Origin: Haemaphysalis longicornis
Taxonomy: Eukaryota; Arthropoda; Arachnida; Ixodida; Ixodidae
DNA length: 64,000 nucleotides
NCBI GenBank assembly: GCA_013339765.2
Contig: CM023448.1
Location: 325,728,941-325,792,940, forward strand
Direction of reading: 5' to 3'
The notes beneath the pieces were generated by a model, which was not told the origin of the DNA, ran no database searches, and worked only from the letters and a program-made list of their open reading frames with translations. A program made the position numbers and the translations under genes. Positions 1 through 11,200 of this stretch are shown piece by piece; position 1 is the first letter of the stretch; every line of letters begins with the position of its first letter.

Positions 1-559
1 CACTCATGCCGCTATTGACAACATACTTTATTTTTCATTTTCGTTCAAAAATTGTCTCTGCAAACAGCGTTCCACTTTAGCTAACATACAACCACAATTA
101 GTACACGTTTGTTTTCTGTAAGATTTAAACATTTATGCACGTCGGGCTTTCCCGTAAGCTGTGGCGCCATGTGAAAAAGCCAACCCATGACGCGTACTAC
201 TGTGCGGTGAAGCGTAGAAAACGCGCAGGTGGTAGGGCAGAGCCAACTGTTATTTGTTTTAATATTATTATAATACATTTACAGTAATTGAAAAACTCAA
301 ATACTTCGAGCAGCACAACTGCACTGCAAATCGAAACCATAAACAAAGACTACTTGTGCAGTATTCAAACTTTTAAGTATTAGCACACCTTCAATAAAAT
401 TGCTTTCCTAGGCAGAGTTTTAAGTCTACTCTTGTAAAGAAGGTCACGGTTTCTCACAGAAATCTGAAAAATCAAGAAGTGACTGCATTTGGCTATCCTT
501 TCCTTTTTAGCCAAGGCTCTGCACGCAAATACGTAGCAACACACCAAAAGTACGTCTCT
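1..559. other. Sequence without recognisable gene
   Basis: AT-rich sequence left of the piggyBac element. I see no conserved exon on either strand. It is presumably intron of the minus-strand RRP5 gene, because the last exon found at 4983 ends in a splice donor and the gene must continue leftward. Confidence 0.5.
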
Positions 560-667
560 TTAACCCTTTAGCCGCCAACCCCGAGCTGTACTCGTCACCC
601 AAGTTTGTACCAATATATATCGCCAACGACGAGTCACGCTCGTCCGGCCCGATTTTCCGCTCCTTCT

Positions 668-931
668 GCCACCAAAGACGTATCACGGTCGTCAATTGCT
701 TTGCTTGCCATTTTCAACCCCAGATGGCGGTAGTTGTCTATGGAAAACTGAATTTCGTGCCTTTCGCGCGCGAAAGGTGCGAAATAGCCATTTCACAATG
801 CCACCAAAGACGTATCACGGTCGTCAATTGCTTTGCTTGCCATTTTCAACGCCAGATGGCGGTAGTTGTCTATGAAAAACTGAATTTCGTGCCTTTCGCG
901 CGCGAAAGGCGCGAAATAGCCATTTCACAAT
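668..931. repeat. Two tandem 132 bp units
   Basis: Bases 668-799 and 800-931 are the same 132 bp unit repeated head to tail with only a few substitutions. Each unit contains the 12 bp palindrome CTTTCGCGCGCGAAAG. The array lies just inside the left end of the piggyBac element, and the low divergence suggests recent duplication or ongoing homogenisation. Confidence 0.85.
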
Positions 932-2831
932 GGGGCTCTTCGATTTACAGTCTCGGACACGGAGCAAGATAAACAGGAGCGCCGACTTCGCTCTCTCCTA
1001 CGGGCTCTTAATGTCCATTACTCGCGGAGCGCAATGTAGATGGTGCAGCGAATGGTCCGGCGGCGAAGCGGCTGGCGTTCCCCGTGCGCCGGCGGAACGC
1101 GTTGGCGGAACGCATTCCGTCGGCTTTTGTCGTCTGCTTCGGCGACGGTAGTTTTGGGCACGGAGTGCTTTGGCCCTGCGTTGGCGCCGCTTCGCGTTCA
1201 TTGTGCTCCTCCTTCGCACGCCTTGATTAACTTGTTCGACAGCACCTTCTGGGTAACCCGAACCCGAAGGAATTGAGTGGTCGTACGGCACGGCAAAGAT
1301 GCGTTAAGGATTGGTTTGCATGGCGGGAAAACAAAATGTAGAGCGCACATATAGACATATGGCTGCTATACAAACACTGCCTTTTGCGCAGTGCTTGCCG
1401 AAAATGTCACTCCGTTTTGTAAATTTGTGAGCACCAATTCGGCTGTGTTTTAACAGGTTTTACAAAAGGCGAAAGGAGCAACTGGTTCTGATTACTAGCG
1501 ATTATAAATGTTGCCTCAGCTTTCTCGCCGTTCTCCAACTTACGTCTAAAACAAGATGTGCCTAGAACACGGACCGGCACTCACACGCTCATCAGAAAAT
1601 AACAGAACGCGGATAACATCACTCGCGACTGCCCGCGACGTAGCAATCTGCTCAAGATCGAGGCCCTGACAATGCGGTCTTTTCGCAAGCCTTCATTTCG
1701 CGATATTTGAATTCGTCCGGACCCTATATCTCTGTGGTGATGACTCGCCAAAAGAAAAGGTTTGACGAGCCGGTTGTTTTGCTGGTCAGCCGCTTAAAGA
1801 AAAAAAAACGCCGGGAACCCTCGTAGGCCCAAAATTGCAGCCATACAAATCGTAGCATTTTATTTGGAGTCCACGGCGTTATCGACGAGATAACACGACC
1901 GTAGAGCGACAGTGAACATCGGGCGGTAAGTTGCGGTATCAGTTACAATGAAGGTTGCGTTTGATATTCTTGGGTGCCTTATCAAGATGACAGTGTTTTT
2001 GTACACTTATTACAACAGGGCAGCCGTCCAATTCAGTCATTGGCACAGAAATGTGTGTCTCATTGCCATTTGCTGATGGAGACTCCGGGCGACCCTTGTA
2101 AGCATTGTTCGTGCGCAGAAGCAGCATAAATAATTAAGCAGGCGGCCGAAGAGCGGGCCAACAACAGAGGGTAATTTTTGCGCTGCATCGATTTGTCGTA
2201 AGCAGAATCACGCTAGACTGCAGGTTGTGGCGTTTCATATTACTCTTACTCATTCTTTGGTGATTCTAAAGTCGTCTTCGTTCAGTTGCGTCTTACATCT
2301 GCTGGGTTAGTACAATATTTTTAGCGGGTCTTCATAATGTCAGAATAAACGCCCCCCGATAGGGAATAAGCGATCGCCATGTATGCGGTGGCGTGCGATT
2401 ATCTGCGCCCTCTATTCCGGCTGCGCACGGGTGTTTAAATTCCGCGTGCGCAGGCATTCCTCCTGCATAGTAGGACAGGCATACGACAGACGTCGTTGCG
2501 AAAGAAACGACGCCTCTGGGGAGAGCGAAGAAGGGAAGAGCCATGTACAGAGGCACAGCGACGAGAGGGCAAACGAAGGAGGAAGAGAGCAAAGGGAAAG
2601 CTGGGCGGCCGGCGGCGCGTGGACATTATCGGCCCGAGCAAAAGAATTTTTTTCGGCCACAGTCGGCGCTCCTCTTTATATCTTGCTCCGTGGTCTCGAA
2701 CTCACCGCGGACTCCCCGAGAAGCAGCCCAGCATTCGATTTTCCCATGCATCCCTATGGCTTCGGGGGATCCTCGGACTACCCGCGGGCTATCCGCGGTG
2801 AGTCCGAGACGGTAAATCGAAGAGCCCCAAT
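930..2831. repeat. Inverted repeat arms inside the piggyBac
   Basis: A 29-30 bp segment at 930-958 is repeated in inverted orientation at 2802-2831, with about two mismatches. Both contain GGGGCTCTTCGATTTAC. The right arm ends at the presumed transposase start codon (2830). About 1.84 kb lies between the arms, containing GC-rich sequence with no recognisable protein. The arms could be ends of a nested element or a rearranged copy of the transposase leader. Confidence 0.6.
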
Positions 2832-3679
2832 GGCGCTTCGCAAAAGGAATGCCGGTGGCGGCGATGCGTCAAGAAAAGAAAGTGCTTCTTAGAGCAGTGA
2901 AGAAAGCAGCGTTGGTGAAGAAATAGATTTTGTGTCCGACAGTGACATAAATGACTTTATCCCGGATATTGCTTCAGATGACGACGAGAGCGACGGCGAT
3001 GATGACTGACGAGAGTGACGCACTGACCAGTGCACGTGTGTGGCAGCGCGTGGACACCAATTACCCGCCACTTGCACCTCCACGGTTTCCCTTCTCTTCA
3101 GTGCCCGGAATCTTGCGGAAGCCCACTGACGAAAATGACATTCTCTGCTGGTTTCATGTATTTTTTGACTGGGACATCATTGACCTAACCATCACGGAAA
3201 CAAACCAATTTGCGGTAGCGTACTTTGCTGCCCGGGATTCTACATGGAAACCGGTAGACCGCGATGAGATTATGGTCTTCCTTGCACTGATAATATTGCA
3301 GGGTATTGTCGGCAAACCTCAAGTTGAGATGTACTGGTGAACAAAGCAAGTTTTGGAGACACAAGTGTTCAGCAAAGCCATGAGCAGGAACCGCTTCAAT
3401 GCGTTGATGCGCTGCCTTCATTTCACCAACTTCAAAAACATGGATGAAGCTACTCATTCACACCCCCGGCTATGGAAGCTGTGGTCCGTTATCACAAGGC
3501 TGAATGAGGCATTCCTTGATGCCTATGTGCCAGAACAGGATGTGTTCGTTGATGGGAGCCTCCTGCTTTTCAAGGGAAGATTAGCACGCAAAGAAACGCG
3601 ATTCTGGTGCGAGGACTGCCAAGTCGGGCTTTGTGTGACACCATGCGTCGAAATCTACCACACAAAGAGCGACTATTAG
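2830..3679 (+). pseudogene. piggyBac transposase remnant (DDE_Tnp_1_7 type)
   Basis: The reading starts at an ATG (2830) followed by an acidic, Asp/Glu/Ser-rich leader typical of piggyBac transposases. An in-frame TAG at about 2890 and a frameshift near 3000 interrupt the leader. The next open stretch contains the family's conserved blocks: ENDILCWFHVFFDWDII, then a LALIILQGIVGKP block ending in MYW. A TGA follows MYW where the family normally continues into Ser, and the MSRNRFNALMRCLHF block comes after it. The first catalytic Asp survives in VDGSLLLFKGR, where the family usually has Glu after the Asp. The protein ends shortly after, so the later catalytic Asp residues and the C-terminal Cys-rich domain are gone. 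Confidence 0.85.
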
Positions 3680-3985
3680 TCATGAAAGCTTTTGTTACGA
3701 CGAAGGAACATCTGTGCAATTTTCTGTGTGTTACCGTGACTGTACCAAATAAATACTTTGACTTTCAGTACGTTTTTTTACTCACTACCACGGCATGCAT
3801 TGAGGCAAAGCCGACCCAGCAGCAGGCTTTTTTCTTTTGTAATTTCTGTGCTAATTCTAAACAGAAATTATTCATGCAATATATTTTCAGAATCAGAATC
3901 GCATGGGGAAAAATATGACTGCTTAAAAAAAAAATGGCGATTTTGGTACATTTTTTGGAAGTTGAATTGGTGGTTAAAGGGTTAA

Positions 3986-4982
3986 AACGTGTTAAAACTG
4001 TGGAATGAAACTTCTGTTCCCCAAGAAAAACAAGAAACCCTTGTAACACACAAAAGGTGTCAAACTTAAAAAAAAAAAAAGGTTGTGTGGAGTAAATTTG
4101 AATTACACACTGGTCCTGAGTTACTAAGTTTATATTTGCAGTAATTGTGTCAATCAGTATCTCATAGCTCCGTAAAGTTATATAATTGCTTGCAGCATCT
4201 AAACATTACTTGTAAAAGATTACTTATCCCAAAGTTTAAAAACCAACTTCAGGACAAATAGAAACTTTCAGCAAACAAGGTTAAAGGGTTAAATTTAAAT
4301 GCATTTACACAAACCCCTCAGTACCTCTAAGGCTCGTAAAAATATCAAATTAGTTTGTGCCTAAAGATTGCTCATACAAGTGTCTAAAAAAGAGTTCTGG
4401 GATTTTTAGTGGGATTAACTGATTTCACAGCAAATGATCCAAGCACTGCAGGGGAGAACTGCACATGTGGTGTACGAAAAAAAAGTCTTCAGCCATGGGG
4501 AAAACAAAGAAGCAGGGAGAGGCCCCTAGCCATTTCACGGATTAGAGGGACAGGTGTGGCAGAAGCCAGGAGCAGAAACGGGTGAAGGGAATGCATGCAA
4601 AATAGAGGGGGAAAGCAGGCCCTCATAAAAAATTGAGACAAAACAGTTCGCTAGGGCCTCTCGTAAGGTGTTCTTTCCACCACGCCTTGAGCCCACTACA
4701 GTGATTAGTGTACTGCACAAATTTTTCCGACATGCTTTTGTCACGTTTTTACATGCGCCTATATTGTTCTTTGTTATAGGACTCTAATGAGCAGTGCTAA
4801 GCGTTTTGTCTACACTTTTTAAAGCATATTGGCAGGGCTGGGTAAGCATGCTAGTGTGTGTGCACATGTGAACACATGCACAGCTGTTTATGCAAAGCTA
4901 CCGCATCAGCAATCGAAGTCTTCAAAGACTTGGGCCATGCATGCATGCCTCCTCATAGCCGACTTCCAGAGGATGCACTTAC
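3986..4982. other. Intron-like sequence, no gene seen
   Basis: AT-rich sequence between the piggyBac element and the leftmost RRP5 exon. A motif like the right end of the piggyBac element (GGTTAAAGGGTTAA) recurs near 4280 and may be a second tiny relic. No exon could be recognised. Confidence 0.5.
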
Positions 4983-5229
4983 CGAGACTCTCGCGTGGAG
5001 AGGCAATAGGTGCCGGCATCATTGTCGAAGTCAAGGATGTAGCAGTGCACGTAGCGTTCCAGCATGTAGCTTTCCAGTAGCGATTTTGTCCGATCAAAGT
5101 CATCACAGACGTCTGTCACGCTGATGGTCCCTCGGTGGCCAAGTGGCAGGCACACACATGCACCCACACCAGGTCGGGTGCTCACCAAGCAGCCATTCAC
5201 CACGGTGTCCACGGCCAGGGTGGTCACGT
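4983..5229 (-). CDS. PDCD11: RRP5 exon 21: S1 repeat near position 13
   Basis: This 247 nt exon encodes a nearly complete S1 fold. It starts DVTTLAVDTVVNGCLVSTRP, contains the strand-turn motif RGTISVTDVCDD, and ends in YCLSTRESR. It corresponds to the human segment LEEGEVAMGRVV through LTLSLRSSR. The acceptor is GGTAG at 5230-5232, the donor is GTAAGT, and the exon leaves phase 2 (an Arg codon CG-N). It is the last RRP5 exon in the window. Confidence 0.88.
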
Positions 5230-8200
5230 CTACCGGGAAAGGGGGGAAAAAAGGGGGGGGGGGGGGAATTACTTCCTCCTCCGCACTTGTCCCGATGCAG
5301 GGACGGCAACTTGCTGTACACACCCAGCTGTGACAGCTCAACCATGGAGCTTTCATCGGCCTTCAGAACTTTAGCAGCGACAGCCTGCCCGACCTTGAAC
5401 TCCGTGTGGACGTAGCCAAGTCGCTGCAACGCAGTAAAAAAGATTGCCTGTTGTATGCAGAAGTACCTTATGGGAGCGAGTGCTTTTCTTACCGATGGTG
5501 GCAGGTCCATGTTTAATACGGGAAGCTTGCCCGTTTGGCTGGGACCAAGTGTAAAAACCAGAGTTCCTTCTGAGACCTGAAAAAAGGAAAACAGAAATTG
5601 TTGCAGCCAGGATTTGGCAGTCAAGCACAGAAGCAAGCTAAAAGTTCAAGCTGTTTAGCTGCCATCGCACAAATACTTCTTCATGGTTGCTACCATACCC
5701 CGTACCATTTACAGATTTGGTTACCTATTATTATCTCTAAACACGAAGTAAGCCATATTTGCTTTCCTTTGAACTTTCAATAACAATTTTTTTTTTCTCT
5801 CTCCAGCATGCTTGAGGCCTGAATTTCTTTCCTTTCAGTTTTGTTTTGTGACACTTTGATTGCACGTTGCTGTGGATGCACTGCATGCAGGGGGATGGGC
5901 GCATAATTCGAAATCACCCCCATTATGGGCACAGTTCTGCTGTAGGCACTGTCAATGCTAGGTGATGTGAGGGCGATGTGCGTTGCTATGGATGCCACAG
6001 TTGCTAGGACGCACTGCATGCTGACTGATGAGGGTGTACTTTGCTTCCTTGCTTCGACTGGAGTCAGTCGTCAAGCAAGCACACTATCCACTGCACCACG
6101 TATGTGGTTAATCCCTCCTCCATGTGCCTGTGCCAAAGGTGAAGAAAACGAGCACAAATTGTGCTTGCACATGAAAGATCGAGGGCCAGTGGGAAGGAGG
6201 AAACAGGAAGAATGCACCAATAAGAAAGCACTGTGGTATCACCAGGCTGCACCAGCTGACTGGAAGTGCCCGGCTGGTTTAAGCCACATATGCTAATGAG
6301 CTTAATCTGCATTGGATCGTTTGAAGGCTGCATTAAAAGGGGAACGGGTGTTTTTCTGACATGGCGATCTTTTAAATGAACTCAACTTATATTCTGCCTT
6401 CATGGCCCCTTTGAGCAGAAAACCCCATTTTCCACTAAAATTAATGAACCAACACATGGACCACCACATGCAAGCAAACCAAAAACTGCAATAGTGGGAA
6501 GACAGATCCTGTGACGATGGCGCGGCAAGCCGCATGTCAGCTGCTCCCCACTGTGATGATTAGGGGGCGAAATTACTCGGCAGAGCTTGATTAGCAAAGA
6601 ACACCAAATTAGCTTTGTGCCCCACAAGAATGAAAAGCCTGCTCCTTTCTTGCCTTAACATCACCCCACGTCAGTCAGAATTAAAAACTGTTTTATTTTG
6701 CTTTTTGTCAATTGGTAGTTGCGAGACAAAAAGCACTGCACTAGGCCTAGGCATGACCACAAGGTTTCTCCGCAGAAGGCCTCTTTTTAAAGCTAAAGGC
6801 CGGTGAACGATACGTCTAGCTTTTGTTGTTAGATGTGCTGTGGGTGCAATGCAACTGAGCATTGGAAGTGTCAATGGACAGTCCCAACGTGCCACCAATA
6901 GTGGTCCTGTGCTCTGTCACAGCCGAGCCCGCAGCTGACGTGATCCCTCAACATGCTCGCACCTACAAAGCTCTGTCCGCCTGGCGCCAGGCCAGCCGGC
7001 AGCGATGCCACTGCAGCACTCACGTGGGAGAAGAAGCCAATGACGTGGCTGCCAGGTGCAGGGGCGAAGCTGTTCAGTTGTGTTGGGAAGAGACTGCACT
7101 CGCAGAAGTTCTTGCGGCCAGTGATCGCCAGCGCATGCCTGTGCATGGCAATCCTGCGATCCAGGACGTACACCTCCAGCTCGTCGCCTGGCTTGAACCA
7201 CATCAGGGGGTTCTTTCCCTGCAAGCAAAAGCAAAAACACGCTCACGGTCACTCATTCCTGAACAAGTAGGTTGCACACACTTGCTGTTTGAATTAGCCT
7301 AATGTGACTAGTTTCAGGCAGAATTTGGTTCAAACAATGACTTGCCACCTTTTCCGGAAAAGAAGGAAGGAGTTGCTGAGGGGTAAATTTCCCTTGGGGC
7401 AAGTAAGCTAGTTTTGCATGCACTGTGCCTGCCACACTTCGTTGTTGACTGGTCAAATTGCAAAGCTGCTGTGCGACAACAGCCTCGACTTACTGCCCTC
7501 AGATAGCTTCAGAGGCACTTTGTTTGACCATTTATTATGCACAAGCAGAGAAGGCAAAAACTGCAAAACTCCCCGTAACATGCACTATGGAGCTTCAGTG
7601 AAGTGAGGCGAGTGCCATAGAGTTTCTTATGAAAAAGTATACTAGAGAGGAAACTGATGCTGCAACAATGTTGCAGCAATGTGGTCTAGGTGAAAGGTGA
7701 CTGAAATTCTTCATTTACTGCAATAATCATTCCTTTTTTTTTTTTTTCATGGATAGCTGCCTTTGCAAAAAACTGCAAATGGTGTAGGAAAATCAAGCTT
7801 AGCACTTACAATGTCCCTAGGGCACCACACTTCTGTGCCAATAGCAATGTCAGTTGTATACTAGCACTAAGGTTATCTATTTTACTAAGCACACTTAAAA
7901 AATCCCAGGCCACTTTTACTAACGTGAAATCTGGGGAGGAGCAAAGCATGCAGTGTCCTGTGTGGTCTCCTGTGGTCTCTACGCTAGTCCTGTGTGGTCT
8001 CTACTTTTGTCCCGTCTTTACCGCACTACTTGACCATGTTTCACATGCAGTGTATAAGTGTATTCTTGGTGCCTTGGCGTTTTTGCCCGCGGAGATGAAA
8101 CTGTTGGGGCATACAGGTATACAGCTTTGCTGTAAAAACTGTAAGAGTGTCATGTCTTTGAAGCACGAAGCGTTCTAGCACAAGGCGTAAACGAGTGTCC

Positions 8201-11200
8201 TGGTGTTTTAGTACTGTGACTACATGAGACGACGGTTACGACGAAACATTGCCGACAGGCCGAGCCCCCCTAAAACTTACCAGAAACACTGCCATCGTGC
8301 CATAGTGGTGCTATTCGTGCTTCATTACCGCGTTGCTGTCTTCGAAATTCGGTGGCTCGTAAGCACCTCGCGAAGTCAAGGCCTGAGGCATGCACACCAT
8401 GAAGAAAGGACATCATTCTTGACTTCGAAAGCGGCTCTTTGATGCATTTTCAGTTTTTTTCACGCATTTCTAAGGACACAGTGACTAATTGTTGCCAAAT
8501 ATACTTTGTGAATGTTGTGCCTAAACCTTTTGTAGTCTTCTTGCTTTCTGAAAACCTATCAGCTACATTCACCTTCCAGTGCTTAGAGTTCCATGAAATG
8601 CCCTTAAGAGTGTGTACGCACATAAATTTGCACTTTACCACATCTCTCAGTAAAAGGAACTCCTGTTAATCCTGTTAAATGAAACTAACTATTTTGGTCC
8701 CTTGAAGTTCCGTTTATCGAGAGTCCACTGTGCCTCAGTTATAGCTGTTTTATCACCTCATATAGCACACCATTCTGTGCGAGGTTTGAGTGCTATGGCT
8801 ACACTGACTATACAGTCCTGACTTGTGGCTACCACTACATAACGATCGTGCCTTGTAGCAACATCAACATTCCTGTCAGTTAGACTGATTGATTGATTGA
8901 TTGTAGGGATTAACGCGCCGACGCAACACAGACGATGAGGCGCACCGTAGTGGAGGGCTCCGGATTAATTTTGACCACCTGGGGATCTTTAACGTGCGCC
9001 GAAATCTCGTACACACGGGCGTTTTTGCTTTTCGCCTCCATCAGAAAAGCGGCCGCGGCGGCCGGGAATCGAACCCGCAACCTCGTGCTCAGTAGCGCAA
9101 CGCCTTAGCCACTGAGCCACCGCGGCGGGTATGTCAGTTAGACTCGAATTGGTAGGTATGGTCCCACATGGAAAGGCATTGCACATGGAGTGTGAATGCT
9201 GGTCTTCGTGGTTAGAAGTTTTGGTGGTTTGACAACTGTTTACACGTCCCCTGCACCTTAGCTGAAAAGTCTTATCTAGCCACACCTTCAGGTAAATTAT
9301 GTTTTTAAGTCGGAGGGTTTGTGCAAAACTTCATTTTTTTTTACTGATCAGTGTGTATGGATGCTAAAAAGAACCCTGCTCCATGTGTAAGTTGCGAAGT
9401 GCATGTTTGCTTTTATATAATAAGCCAATTCCAAGCTTTTATATTGCCGCGAATGAGCCGATTCAAGCATTGAGTGCTTAGCAGCAGGGAGATGAAAAAG
9501 GCACTCACTTCTTTGGGTTCCGCTCCACAAGGCTGATGTGCAAACGGCCCTTGCTGCCATTCTTCAGAATCAGTTTCAGCTGGAGTTTCTCCACGGCCTT
9601 TACACTAAACAAGAAGGAAGCGATACCTCATAAGGAGTCCCCTTGGAGGAGCGAAGTTCCTGCAGCAGGGAATTCGCTACCCACCAGATGCGACCACATC
9701 GTTATAAAGGAAAGGTACACAGCTCTCTCAGAAAGCTTTCAGTTAAACAAAAATTTGCCCTTATCTTTGGCAGTCACTCTACCAAATGAACTAAACAGGA
9801 TGCTAGTAACTGGTACTGCAAGAGTGAATTAATAAAGTATTCAGCTCAAGGTAATAGATGGGCATTACATCTAGTACCTTAGGGGAAATCCCCGGAGGAA
9901 TTTCTTGTAAAGAAAAAAAGAAAAAAAAGGAGGCACATCAACACTCAGGTGTAACATGGTTGACCAGCAAAGATGAAAAATATAATGATTACAATGAGTA
10001 ATCATTCAGATAACAAAAATCCCAGGAGACCTAAGAACTCCTTATGGGTTGCGAATACAAAAGCACGAATGTCCAGCTGAACACCTGACACTCCTTGCTT
10101 CCACCTCACGTTGTCGAAGGGCTTTGCAATCTCGCTGCTGGAGATGCTTTGCATTGCGATCTGCCTGAATGCTTTCGAATGGCTTCAATCTGTCTCCCAT
10201 ACATTGCACTGCTGCTCGTTATGATGCCGCGTAATGAGGGAGTTGATGATGGTGGTGAATCTCTCTGCTTGTTCTTCCCCTCCCTTCATTTGCAGTCTAC
10301 TTGCAAGGACAATCAACTCTCGTTACTGCCAAGTTCAAGCATGCAATGTGGAACACCTTGTGAAGGGGCCACTTTCCTATTTGGGACGCCAATGCCAGAC
10401 GCCAGCTTTTTCGCTCAAGCACGCACTGTGGAATGCCTCGTGATAGATATGGCTTGCACGTGACGACACCACCCCCCTTTCAGGTGCATCACTCCCAGTT
10501 TTCTCGGCATTGCTCGGGTTAAGAGCGCCAAATAAGTTCACAGCCTTCAATTGTGCATGCGGTGCACCAATATGGCAGCTACAGTGATGTCAGTGCAAAC
10601 TATCCCGCCTTCGAAGAAGCCATCTTTAGTTATGCTGCTAGAGCAGTACAGTTACGATGCCCCTGTTATAAGCCCTGTAAGCTTATCATTCTTTTTAAAG
10701 AAGTGGTTTCATTTAAAAATTTGAGAAAGACGTTAACAATGTGTTTAATAATAAAAAACTCATTTTTAGGGGGGGGGGGAAGGGTGCATGTTAGAATTGT
10801 GGAATACGGTATTTACCTAACACCTGTCATTCACTCCATGTTAATAAATTCCTTCAGAGTTAAAAACACCTGCTCTCCTGGTCAGCCAAAGGGTATCAAA
10901 GTACAAGCCAAGTTTCTTAGAAAGCTCTACAGCTTTCCTTAGTAGCAGTGTAGATACATTTGAAAGGTTAATAATTTCTTCTTTCAGAAGAACGAAATTA
11001 ATCTGGGTCATTTGCTTCTCCTCTACCACAGCCATCAAACACTTTAACCGTGGCACTGAAAGGTTCAGAGGCTCATTTCAAAGTCCCAATGACTGACAAG
11101 TGCAAGATAACATAAACACAAAACCACAGCCCCTTGGCAAAATGTGAAAGTATCGTCATTGTTGGCGAACTTACACAGCCATGACAAAACACGTTCGAGC

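Larger units (their letters stand above)
564..3981 (+). mobile_element. piggyBac-type DNA transposon, decayed
   Basis: The element is bounded by TTAA at 560-563 and TTAA at 3982-3985. Its ends are inverted: CCCTTTAGCCGCC on the left and GGTGGTTAAAGGG on the right, 11 of 13 positions matching after reverse complementing. Ends starting CCC and a TTAA target are the hallmark of piggyBac. The interior carries a broken piggyBac transposase reading rightward (2830-3679), a pair of 132 bp tandem repeats near the left end, and a short inverted repeat. At about 3.4 kb it is longer than many piggyBacs, so extra sequence may have inserted between 0.96 and 2.8 kb. It is not autonomous now. Confidence 0.8.
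8810..11182. repeat. Left copy of a 2.4 kb direct duplication
   Basis: Bases 8810-11182 recur at 11703-14085, offset 2893 bp, with very few differences. Most of these are one-base indels in short homopolymers, plus scattered substitutions. The copy includes a Ruka SINE with its target duplication, a copy of RRP5 exon 17 (9509-9604) and the last few bases plus donor of exon 16. About 520 bp of unrelated sequence separates the copies. It is either a recent segmental duplication or a haplotype duplication in the assembly. Confidence 0.92.

Noticed and set aside
2383..2892. Long plus-strand frame of 169 codons before the piggyBac transposase
   Set aside because: GC-rich low-complexity translation without conserved motifs, inside the transposon leader and overlapping the inverted repeat.
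9061..9128. tRNA gene on the minus strand
   Set aside because: The boxes belong to the head of a Ruka SINE with a 13 bp target duplication.
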